From assembly GCA_035634255.1 (NCBI GenBank), contig DASQDI010000166.1, positions 1-64,000 on the forward strand: a stretch of DNA of 64,000 nucleotides, given 5' to 3'. Position numbers and translations under genes: made by a program. Shown piece after piece: positions 19,681 through 27,996 of this stretch (within the stretch, counting starts at the first letter, position 1; each line of letters starts with the position of its first letter). The stretch is from DATLMR01 sp035634255. Lineage in GTDB: Bacteria > Acidobacteriota > Blastocatellia > UBA7656. The notes beneath the pieces are model-generated. The model searched no databases and had not been told where the DNA came from. It saw nothing but the letters and a program-made list of their open reading frames with translations.

Positions 19681-21093
19681 TCAATTTCTGCTCTGCTTAC
19701 GAAATAACCAGTAGACGGGCAGGCCCATTGCGATCAAGCCGAGTCCGAGCAAGGACCGTGATGGCGCCATTAAGAACGAATTGATTACCAACCACCCGGC
19801 CACCAACAAAAATAGCGCAGGCACGACCGGATATCCCCATGTGCGGTACGGGCGCTCCGCATTCGGCATCCGATGGCGGAAGATAAAGACGGATGCCACG
19901 ACGAGTATGTAGAATATTAACACGGCGAACATAACGTAATCGGTCAACGCGTCGAGGGAGCTCGCCAGCGCCAGCACGCTTGTCCACTGCGCCTGCAGGA
20001 TCAGAGCCTTAACCGGCACGCGTGTGCGAGGCGAAAGTTTCGCGTAGCTTTTGAAAAAGAGGCCATCGCCCGCCATCGCGTAAGGCACACGTGCGTTGGT
20101 CATCACCGCCGTGTGCAGCGCGCCGAAGCTGGACGCAAGCAACGCCGCCGCGACGAGACCTGCGGCCACGGGGCCGAGAACTTTCCCGGCGACAGCGGTC
20201 GCTAAGGATGACCCCCTTGAGATATTCGCTACTTCGGCAGGCGTGAGTGCATAAAAGTATGCGAGGTTGATGAACGAGTAAAGCGCGACGATAATCACCG
20301 TGCCGCAGATGAGCGCGAGCGGTATGTTGCGCTGCGGGTCCTTAATCTCACCGCCGACCAGCGTCAAGCTGTTCCACCCGTTATATGCCCACAGCGCCCC
20401 GAGCATTGCCGCGCCGAACCCGCCCAGGCCGCCTCGCGCTGCAGGCCCCACTCCTTCGCAGGGCTCGCCCGCGCCAGTCATCGCGAAATGCGCCCAATCG
20501 CCGGGCGCGAACATAAGTGCGGTTACGCCGACTGTCAGCACAAGTACGATCTTGATGCCGGTCATCACGGCAGCCACCTTGCCGTTGGTTGATACAGTAG
20601 CGCAGTTGATCAAGGTCACAACCGCAATGCAACCAAGCGACACGGCCTGCAATGGGCCGAATCGGATTTCATAGCCCAGCAGTTCGAGCGTGAAGTAGTC
20701 AATATGGAGTGCCCCGCCTGTGACAATGTTGAGGAATGTAGCGAAGGCGACGACGCCTGCCGCCTGAGCGCCGGAATTCGCTACACAGAAGCGCATCCAG
20801 CCATAAAGGAAGCCCCACAGGGGCCCGTACGCCTCGCGCAAGAAGACGTAATCTCCGCCTGTGCGGGGCATCATGGCGCCGAGTTCGGCATAAGTGAGCG
20901 CACCGGCGAGGCTCATCAAGCCCGCGCCGATCCAGACGGCGGTGACTATGATCGGGCTGCCGACGTTGCAGATAAGTACCTGAGATTTAAGAAAGATGCC
21001 CGCCCCGATAACACTGCCAATGACGATAGAGATCGAGGCTATTAGACCGAGAGAGCGAATCGGTATGATCTTGCTGTGTAGGGGTGTTGGCAT
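19681..21093 (-). CDS. APC-superfamily amino-acid permease
   Basis: 470 residues from the chosen Met (MPTPLHSK). About 12 hydrophobic segments are visible, and the first carries the APC substrate motif GSVIGAGIF. LAT-type features include TYAELGAMMPRTGGDYVFLREAYG and a central WAYNGWNSL. It should exchange or import amino acids across the inner membrane. In-frame starts at 21123 or 21321 are possible but would add non-conserved leader residues, and none has a clear ribosome-binding site. It stands alone on the minus strand among mostly plus-strand genes. Confidence 0.87.
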   Translation of the reverse strand: MPTPLHSKIIPIRSLGLIASISIVIGSVIGAGIFLKSQVLICNVGSPIIVTAVWIGAGLMSLAGALTYAELGAMMPRTGGDYVFLREAYGPLWGFLYGWMRFCVANSGAQAAGVVAFATFLNIVTGGALHIDYFTLELLGYEIRFGPLQAVSLGCIAVVTLINCATVSTNGKVAAVMTGIKIVLVLTVGVTALMFAPGDWAHFAMTGAGEPCEGVGPAARGGLGGFGAAMLGALWAYNGWNSLTLVGGEIKDPQRNIPLALICGTVIIVALYSFINLAYFYALTPAEVANISRGSSLATAVAGKVLGPVAAGLVAAALLASSFGALHTAVMTNARVPYAMAGDGLFFKSYAKLSPRTRVPVKALILQAQWTSVLALASSLDALTDYVMFAVLIFYILVVASVFIFRHRMPNAERPYRTWGYPVVPALFLLVAGWLVINSFLMAPSRSLLGLGLIAMGLPVYWLFRKQSRN

Positions 21094-21405
21094 GCAGGGC
21101 ACCGTCGAGATTAGAGGCAGCATTTTGTAATTTATCACTACAGCGGGAGAAGTGAAACAGGCGCATAATAACTCCGGATTTATTTTGGCGTTTGTACCTT
21201 TCTGCTCATTCGAAGTCCTAACCGTTTTTCTATTCCGGGCAAAAAAATTTGCTGGAAATCCATCCGACCCGATCAGACTCTCGAGCATAGACGTTCTGTT
21301 CAAGCAACTCGTTTCAGTCAAAGACCCGTCTGTCGTACAATAGCATGCTCAGCGAAAGGGTTACAGATGAAGGCACGGTTCATTTTTGTGTTGTCATACA
21401 AAGAA

Positions 21406-21469
21406 GCCTAACTTCCGCATGCAACGGAGGCCGCGGGCCAAGTTTGATATGTATATCTGAGCGTTAGGC
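21406..21469 (+). other. attC-like site 1 (integron recombination site candidate)
   Basis: GCCTAAC (21406-21412) and GTTAGGC (21463-21469) are exactly complementary and lie 64 bp apart, as in attC sites (RYYYAAC...GTTRRRY). Just inside is GCATGCAxxGGAGxxCGCGGGC, also present in site 3 at 37896. Internal base-pairing is weak by eye. No integron integrase lies in the window. Confidence 0.5.
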
Positions 21470-21560
21470 GCGGCGCTGCTCAAGCTTTAAATGTAAATGG
21501 AAGTCTCGAGGCATCAATGGTGATCGTAATAGTAGCAGTCCCGCTCGGGAGACTTAAACT

Positions 21561-22742
21561 ATGCGCATAATCTCTTCAATCCTCACTTTAATGATCTCCT
21601 TCTGTCTTACCTGGCAGTGCCTTGCGGCTCCCAAACAACCTGAGATTAAACGATTGGACGGCAGCACAATATCTTCAAGTGAAATCGAGCGTACCATTAC
21701 CAGGCTGATGAATGCGGCGCGAGTCACAGGTTTGGGAGTCGCCATCATTAATGACTCGAAGGTTGTCTATGTAAAGAGCTTTGGATTTAGAAACAAGGAA
21801 GAACAAAAGCTTTTGACAGAACAAACGGTGATGCGTGGCGCGTCTTTTACAAAAGTGGTTTTCACCCACCTCGTCATGCAATTGGTTGAAGAAGGCATGA
21901 TCGATTTGGATAAGCCGGTCTATCAGTATTTAGAAAAACCCCTGCCGGAGTACGAGAAGTACCAGGACTTGTCCGGCGACGAGAGATACAAATTGATGAC
22001 CGCCAGAATGCTGCTCAATCATACGAGCGGTTTCCCTAACTCGCGGTGGTTCAACGCGGACGAAAAGCTCGACATCAAGTTCACACCTGGATCGAAATAC
22101 AGCTACTCCGGTGAAGGCATCAATCTCTTGCAGTTTGTCATTGAAGTAATGACGGGGAAGTCTGTTGCGGAGATGATGCGAGAGAGGATATTCAAACCGT
22201 TCGGCATGATTCGCACGAGCATGACGTGGGAGGACCGATTCGGGGATGATTACGCGGTCGGTTATGACGAGAGCGAAAAGCCTCTGGGTCATAAGAAGCA
22301 AGGCTCACGCGCCGCCGGTTCTATGGACACAACGATTTCCGATTACGCGAGGTTTACCCAGGCGGTGATGCAGGGGAAGGGGCTTAAAGCTCGAACGAAG
22401 AAGTTGATGCTGACCCCTCAAATCCAAATCCTCTCAAAACGTCAATTCCCGACGCCTTCCACCGAAACGACCGATGAGAATAGAAAGATTCAGCTTTCGT
22501 GGGGGCTCGGATGGGGACTATTTCGTACGCCCGTCGGCAGAGCTTATTTCCACGGGGGGCACGATGACGGCTGGGAGAACTATGTGGTGTGTTTCGCGGG
22601 CAAGGGAATAGGGATAGTATTAATAACAAATAGCTCGAATGGCGAGAGCATTTTCAAGGAACTTCTTGAGACGTTAATTAAAGATAAGTACTCTCCGTGG
22701 AAGTGGCAGAATTACATCCCTTACGATGCACCTCCTCAATGA
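21561..22742 (+). CDS. Class C beta-lactamase-like serine hydrolase, possible gene cassette
   Basis: 393 residues: signal peptide (about 1-23), then a beta-lactamase/esterase fold with nucleophile motif S95-F-T-K98, YSYSGEG as the Tyr motif (near 183) and HGGHDDG as the third motif. Probably a secreted or periplasmic hydrolase (esterase or peptidase); true beta-lactam activity cannot be inferred. The stop is only 6 bp before the inverse core of attC-like site 2, and the start is about 90 bp after the core of site 1. That is the arrangement of an integron cassette, and both cores share GCGTTAGGC. Confidence 0.87.
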   Translation: MRIISSILTLMISFCLTWQCLAAPKQPEIKRLDGSTISSSEIERTITRLMNAARVTGLGVAIINDSKVVYVKSFGFRNKEEQKLLTEQTVMRGASFTKVVFTHLVMQLVEEGMIDLDKPVYQYLEKPLPEYEKYQDLSGDERYKLMTARMLLNHTSGFPNSRWFNADEKLDIKFTPGSKYSYSGEGINLLQFVIEVMTGKSVAEMMRERIFKPFGMIRTSMTWEDRFGDDYAVGYDESEKPLGHKKQGSRAAGSMDTTISDYARFTQAVMQGKGLKARTKKLMLTPQIQILSKRQFPTPSTETTDENRKIQLSWGLGWGLFRTPVGRAYFHGGHDDGWENYVVCFAGKGIGIVLITNSSNGESIFKELLETLIKDKYSPWKWQNYIPYDAPPQ

Positions 22743-22748
22743 CGCCGC

Positions 22749-22914
22749 GCCTAACGTGCGATGATAAAAGAAAGAGGTTCATCCCTGAGTGTTACGTGCG
22801 CGCCCTGGTCAATAAAAATCTGGTGAAATATTGATCAACCCTGGGGCGCGCGAAGCGAGTCTCATCGGTCATTCCAATGCTTAGGCCCGCGCCCGCCGAT
22901 GCGGAGCGTTAGGC
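22749..22914 (+). other. attC-like site 2
   Basis: GCCTAAC (22749-22755) and GTTAGGC (22908-22914) frame 166 bp. Inside is an imperfect palindrome: GCGCGCCC with GGGGCGCGC, and TCAATA with TATTGA around AAAATCTGGTGAAA. Length is above the common 57-141 bp range. Directly downstream of the serine hydrolase stop. Confidence 0.5.
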
Positions 22915-23249
22915 CGCGCGGAAGAGCGGATTACTACGGTGTAACGGATGAGAAAGACAATCTGAACTAATCCTGGTTTTGAAGGCCAATTTGCTCGAGG
23001 TCTTCGAGGCGGAGGACCCCATCCCGTGCGTCCTGTGGTTGGGGTTCGACCGAGTCGATAAGAACCGGACGATTGCCAGGAAAGCACTGGGGCAGATGCT
23101 CCTGGGCAAGTGCTCCGGGCAGTTCCGCGCGACCCGTAGTTACATCGGCGCCGTGGGCCCGACCGACCGCACTCCCAGCCTCGGCTTTCGACTCGCGATG
23201 ACATTGCCGTGAGCGTCCGCTCGCCAGTGGCGCGGCGGCGGGTACACGC
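22915..23249. other. Unassigned stretch before the GC-rich operon
   Basis: A short plus-strand frame from about 22979 reads KANLLEVFEAEDPIPCVLW, faintly like an NTF2-like fold start, but it is not convincing. No intact gene. Base composition rises sharply at 23200. Confidence 0.3.
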
Positions 23250-26200
23250 TCACGGCGCGGCGCCGCTCGTCACTTCCGCGAGGTTGTCGCGGGCTTCCAC
23301 GTCGATCAGCAGGTTTCGCGGGTCGATCCCAGCACGGGCGGGGTCCCCCGGCACCGTCAGCGTGATGCGCTGCTCGCCCGAGCGGACGCGGTGCATCCGC
23401 AGGTATGGCGGCACGCCGGGCCCCCCGTCCCCCGCCGCCGCGAACACGCCGATCTCGATGAGGTCGTCCATCGGGATCTCCGTCTCGACGCCCGCCTCGT
23501 CGACCACCACCTTGCGCGCCCGCACGTCGAGCGTCACCCGCCACTCGCCCGTCCCGACCCGTTCCGCCTCGACCCGCTTCGTCGCGAGCTCCCAGTAGGT
23601 GTTCGCCTCGAACAGGTCCACGAGCAGATACCGAAGCTCGTCGGGCGTGACCGCCTGGAGCTCCCTGTAGAGGTCGAGCGGCGTCGGCAGCGGAGGCGTC
23701 GCCGAGCCGTGCTTCTCGAAAAAGCGTCGCAGCGCGGCGTTCACTCGCTCGGCCCCGACGTACTCGCGCAGCGCGTGCATCGCGATCACGCCCTTGCGGT
23801 ACCACAGGAATCGCTCGGCGGCCCGGAGCAGCGGGGGGCCGGCGCGGCCGCGCGGGCTGAGGTAGGCCGCCCGCATCGCGCCGAGGAGCCGGTCGCGGTG
23901 CTCGCGGCCGTGGGCCGCCTCCACGACCTCCAGCGCAGAGTACCAGGCCAAGCTCTCGGTGAGCAGCGGCGCGCCCACGACCGACGCCGGCACGAGCCGG
24001 TTGCCCCACCACTGGTGCGCCACCTCGTGCGCGACCACCGCGAACGGCAGGTCGATGCCACGCGGGTCGTCCACCGGGTTGATGAAGGAGAACCCCTCCT
24101 GGTACCGGATGTTTATCGGTTGGGCGAACAGCGTGCGCCTGCGGCCGGGGTGCTCCACGAACCGGATCTGGCGGTGCGGGTAGGGGCCGAGCCGCTTGGT
24201 CAGATGCTCAAGCGATGCCTGGACGCTGCGGACCATGCGCTCCACGTTCAGGGCGTGCCCGGGGTGGTGGAAGATTTGAATCTCGACGTCGTTCCACCGC
24301 CCCTCGCGCACGGCGTAGGCGGCGGAGAAGAAGGCATAGTTGTTCAGGATCGGCGCGTCGGTGGCGTAGTGGAAGTAGCGGCGTCCGTCCTGCGCCCACG
24401 TCCGGCGCAGTGCGCCGGGCGCTACGGCGACCTGCCCCTCGTCCGTGCCCACGACGGCCTCGAACATGATTGGCCCCAGCCCGCCGACGTCCATGAGCGC
24501 CACGGGGTCATCATGGGGCGGGACCTCCGGGCGCGGGGGGAGTCCGTGCGCCCGCCGCTCCCCGGCGCCCCGGACCTCGCGGCCCCTCTGATAGCCGACG
24601 TCGGGGAGCCACTCGGTCCCGAAGAATGTGCCGTTTGGGACCACGGACGGGTCGATGTCGCTGACGGGGAAGCCGCGCGGGTCGAAGCGCACCTCGAACT
24701 GGAGCTTCAGCGAGTCGCCGGGCCGCAGGGGCGTCTCTAGAACGTAAACGTGGTGGCCGAGCTCCTCGTCCACCAGCTCGGGCCTCGCCGGCCGGTCGAA
24801 GCCCACCGCCCGGGTCTCGACCCCCAGGGCGGTTGCTACGTGGACCGAATTAATCGTCGCCTCGGTCCGGTTCACGAGGTCATAGGTCCCGCGAATCTCC
24901 ACCGTCCGCCGCCCGGGGTAGATCTCGACCTGGAGGCTCGTGGCGGTCGGCCGCGGCTGCGGGACGCCCGCGTACCGCCCGTAGCGCCGCTCGTACTCGG
25001 CCCTCCACTCCGGGCCGCTGGGGGCGGCGCGGCTCGCGTACAGCACGCTCGTGTTGTAGAAGATCAGGCCGCCGAAGGTCAGGATGAGCGCCGCAGCGGC
25101 GGCGGCGGTCGCGGCCGTCAGGCGCGTGAGGCGGCGGCGCGCCGCGCGGAGCCGCGGCCCGAGGCCCCGCTCCGTGCCCCGTGGCCAGAGTAGCTTCGCC
25201 GCGACGGCGAGCAGCAGCGCCCACGCCGCCCAATAGAGCTTGAACAGGAGCCATGGCCCGATGAATGGCTCGAGGCCGCGCATGTCCGAGTACGTCCACC
25301 CCGGGTCGGAACCGTAGACGAGCAGGCCGGGCTCGATCCCGAGCTGCGGGCCGAAGGCAACGAGTACGTAGGTGATTATCGCGATCAAATGGCCGACGTA
25401 CTTCTGGTCGACCACGACGTGGACGGCGAGGGCGAGCAGGGCGAACAGGAGATAGTCGGTGAGCCGGATCCCGAAGAGGATCCGCGCGTACAGCCCTACC
25501 TCGAAGTCGTAGTACCCCATGCGCGCCTGGACGAGCATCGCGGCCGCCGTCACCAGCGCCTGCGCCGCGACGAGCGCGAGCGCGAGCCCCGCGAACTTGC
25601 CCGCGAAGGAGACCCACACCGGCACGGGCGCCGCGCCGGCGATCTCGCCCAGGCCGGCCTCGCGCTCGCGCCAGACCATCTCGCCGGCGTAATAGACGAT
25701 GAGCAGCGGGAGGACCAGCCAAATGCCATGCTCGCCGGTGTATTCCAGGACGCCTACGAACTGCCCGGTGGTGGGGAGCTGGGGGAAGCCCTCGTCCTGG
25801 AAATACAGGGGGCCGGTCAGGATCACGAATACGGCCAGGGCGGCTAGGGCGGGCCCGCCCCAGCCCTTCACTATCACCCGGAACGACTCCCGCGCGATGG
25901 CGAGCATCTGGCGCGCCCGGGTCGCGGGCCCGAACGTCCGCCGAACGCGCGGGACGGCGACCGGGGCGCTCCGCGCGGGCGCGGCCTCGCGGGCGCCCGG
26001 TGCCGGCTCCCCCTTCGCGCCGGCTCGCCTGCGGCCGCCCCGCCGGTCGTCGACCGCGACGTGGGCGAACCGAAAGCGGAGGTAGGTGAGCGCGAGCACG
26101 CCCAGGGCGACGCCGAGCCACACGAGGCGGTTCGAGAGCACAGACGTCTGCGGCCCGACGACGAGCGCGTTCTTCTCGCCGGGCGTCCAGACCTTCGACA

Positions 26201-26858
26201 GCTCGCCGATAATGGTCAGCCCCAGCGGGTCCGTCAACTTCGCGAGGCCCCAGTGTCCCAGCAACACGGCCACGACCTGCCAGCTGACGACCGCCGCGAA
26301 GAAGATGAACGCGCCCCCGAGGTAGCTCGCGACGCCCCGCCGGCCGAGCGCCGCCGCCGAAAACATGAGCGCCATGGCGACGAAGGCGTTCGGCAGCGCG
26401 AGCAGGAAGTAGGCGCTCAGATAGGCGGCCGGCCGGATGGGCCCCATGATGTCGGCGTGTTCCCCCGGCAGGAGCACGGCGGCCAGAAGGCCGGTCGGGA
26501 TGGCGATCATGACCAGCGCGCCGAGGGTGAAGGCGGCGAGGAACCGCCCGCCGAGGTAGGCGGCCTTGCTGACGGGCGCGGTGTAGAGGAGCGGGTGCAT
26601 CCGCGTTTCCACGTCCCTCGCCCCCGCGCCGCCCGCGAGCGCCGCCAGCGACAGCAGCGACAGCATGCACGCGACGAGGGTGACTTGCGCCACGGCGAAT
26701 GGCGCGTTGAGGGAGTAGCTGCCCTCCATCGCCTCAGCGACGAAGACCTCACGCGCCATTAGAAACGAGACCCCCAGGAGGAGCACGAAGTAGAACCACG
26801 TCGAGACGCGGCGCGACTGGTAGGCGACCTCGAAGCGGAAGGTCTCCCAGAGCTTCAT
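23250..26858 (-). CDS. ABC permease fused to M1 aminopeptidase
   Basis: 1202 residues. About 1-620 is an ABC-2-type permease with some twelve membrane segments in two groups, separated by a cytosolic Arg/Ala/Pro-rich loop near 270-310. About 640-1202 is an M1-type zinc peptidase: HEVAHQWWGN near residue 944 and LTESLAWYS some 20 residues later give the HExxH-x18-E site. Known members combine export with a membrane-held peptidase; substrate unknown. It overlaps the ATPase gene upstream by 4 bp (ATGA). GC content and codon bias are much higher than in the flanks, suggesting transfer from a very GC-rich lineage. Confidence 0.9.
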   Translation of the reverse strand: MKLWETFRFEVAYQSRRVSTWFYFVLLLGVSFLMAREVFVAEAMEGSYSLNAPFAVAQVTLVACMLSLLSLAALAGGAGARDVETRMHPLLYTAPVSKAAYLGGRFLAAFTLGALVMIAIPTGLLAAVLLPGEHADIMGPIRPAAYLSAYFLLALPNAFVAMALMFSAAALGRRGVASYLGGAFIFFAAVVSWQVVAVLLGHWGLAKLTDPLGLTIIGELSKVWTPGEKNALVVGPQTSVLSNRLVWLGVALGVLALTYLRFRFAHVAVDDRRGGRRRAGAKGEPAPGAREAAPARSAPVAVPRVRRTFGPATRARQMLAIARESFRVIVKGWGGPALAALAVFVILTGPLYFQDEGFPQLPTTGQFVGVLEYTGEHGIWLVLPLLIVYYAGEMVWREREAGLGEIAGAAPVPVWVSFAGKFAGLALALVAAQALVTAAAMLVQARMGYYDFEVGLYARILFGIRLTDYLLFALLALAVHVVVDQKYVGHLIAIITYVLVAFGPQLGIEPGLLVYGSDPGWTYSDMRGLEPFIGPWLLFKLYWAAWALLLAVAAKLLWPRGTERGLGPRLRAARRRLTRLTAATAAAAAALILTFGGLIFYNTSVLYASRAAPSGPEWRAEYERRYGRYAGVPQPRPTATSLQVEIYPGRRTVEIRGTYDLVNRTEATINSVHVATALGVETRAVGFDRPARPELVDEELGHHVYVLETPLRPGDSLKLQFEVRFDPRGFPVSDIDPSVVPNGTFFGTEWLPDVGYQRGREVRGAGERRAHGLPPRPEVPPHDDPVALMDVGGLGPIMFEAVVGTDEGQVAVAPGALRRTWAQDGRRYFHYATDAPILNNYAFFSAAYAVREGRWNDVEIQIFHHPGHALNVERMVRSVQASLEHLTKRLGPYPHRQIRFVEHPGRRRTLFAQPINIRYQEGFSFINPVDDPRGIDLPFAVVAHEVAHQWWGNRLVPASVVGAPLLTESLAWYSALEVVEAAHGREHRDRLLGAMRAAYLSPRGRAGPPLLRAAERFLWYRKGVIAMHALREYVGAERVNAALRRFFEKHGSATPPLPTPLDLYRELQAVTPDELRYLLVDLFEANTYWELATKRVEAERVGTGEWRVTLDVRARKVVVDEAGVETEIPMDDLIEIGVFAAAGDGGPGVPPYLRMHRVRSGEQRITLTVPGDPARAGIDPRNLLIDVEARDNLAEVTSGAAP

Positions 26859-27766
26859 CGCGCGACCCCCTGCACCGGCGCCTGGCTGGTCGGGCCGACC
26901 AGCCCCGCCAGCGTGCTGAAGTAGACGTCCTCGAGGTCCGGCTCCACAGGCTCGAACCCAGCGCCGGACAGGGCGTCGCCGTAGGCGCGCACGACCGTTC
27001 GCCCGGCGAGCAGCTTCGTCGAGATGACCGCGTGCGCCCGCTCGAGCTCGGACAGCTCGGACTTCTCGACCACCCGCCGCCAGATCCGCCCGCGCAGCGC
27101 CGCGACAGCGGCGAGCGGCTCGGCCTCGAGCAGGATCTCGCCACGGTCGATGATCGCCATCCGGCTGCAGAGTTCCGAGACGTCCTCGACGATGTGCGTC
27201 GAGAGGATGACCACGGCGCTCTGCCCGATCTCGCTGAGCAGGTTCAGGAAGCGCACGCGCTCGGCCGGGTCGAGGCCGGCAGTGGGTTCGTCGACGATGA
27301 TGAGCTTCGGGTCGCCGAGCAGCGCGACGGCGACGCCGAACCGCTGGCGCATCCCGCCCGAGTAGCCGCCGAGCTTCTTCTTGCGCACCTCGTAGAGGTT
27401 GGTCTGGCGCAGGAGCGCCTCCACGACCTCGCAGCGCTCCCGGCGCCCGGTGATCCCCTTGAGCACCGCGAAGTGTTCGAGCAGCTCCTCCGCGCTCACC
27501 TTCGGGTAGACGCCGAACTCCTGCGGCAGATACCCGAGCGTCTCCCGCACACGCTCCCGCTCCGCCAGCACGTCGATGCCGCCGAGGTGCACCGAGCCCG
27601 CGTCGGGTTCCTGCAACGTGGCGAGCGTTCGCATCAGGGTGGACTTGCCTGCGCCGTTCGGGCCGAGCAGGCCGTACATGCCCCGGGGGATAGTGAGCGT
27701 GACGTCCTTCAGGGCTTCGACGCCATTCGGGTAGGTCTTCGAGAGGTTCCGAATCCGTAGCTCCAT
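26855..27766 (-). CDS. ABC transporter ATP-binding protein
   Basis: 303 residues from Met at 27766, which follows a perfect GGAGGTGAC ribosome-binding site; an upstream in-frame Met at 27943 would add 59 unlikely residues. Walker A is GPNGAGKST, the signature GGYSGGMRQR, Walker B LIIVDEPTAGLDP and the switch His is in ILSTHIVEDV. The C-terminal 80 residues are the usual regulatory tail of ABC-2 exporters (CcmA/NatA type). It forms an exporter with the overlapping permease-peptidase gene. Confidence 0.92.
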   Translation of the reverse strand: MELRIRNLSKTYPNGVEALKDVTLTIPRGMYGLLGPNGAGKSTLMRTLATLQEPDAGSVHLGGIDVLAERERVRETLGYLPQEFGVYPKVSAEELLEHFAVLKGITGRRERCEVVEALLRQTNLYEVRKKKLGGYSGGMRQRFGVAVALLGDPKLIIVDEPTAGLDPAERVRFLNLLSEIGQSAVVILSTHIVEDVSELCSRMAIIDRGEILLEAEPLAAVAALRGRIWRRVVEKSELSELERAHAVISTKLLAGRTVVRAYGDALSGAGFEPVEPDLEDVYFSTLAGLVGPTSQAPVQGVAR

Positions 27767-27811
27767 GTCACCTCCGGAAAGGCGGAGCGGCCGAGCCTGC
27801 GGGTAGTCGTC

Positions 27812-27868
27812 GTCATCGAGCTGACGGGCGCGAACGCGCGTACGCAGCGGCGCGGCCAGCTCGATGAC
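27812..27868. repeat. 12-bp inverted repeat upstream of the ABC operon
   Basis: GTCATCGAGCTG (27812-27823) and CAGCTCGATGAC (27857-27868) are perfectly complementary, 33 nt apart, 46 bp before the ATPase gene start. It could be an operator or a leader hairpin; no regulator gene is adjacent. Confidence 0.5.
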
Positions 27869-27996
27869 GGGAGCACACGTGTCCGTCATCCCCGTAACCC
27901 CGTTCCGATTCAGAGCCGGGCCGCTTCGCGCCGGCTCAGGCACATTCTACCCGCCGTGTCACGCTCGCCAGCCGAGGGCTTACGCTTTCAATAATT

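Noticed and set aside
24880..26670. Long open frame inside the GC-rich permease-peptidase gene in another frame
   Set aside because: Arg/Gly/Pro-rich composition without domains; caused by high GC in the wobble position of the real gene.
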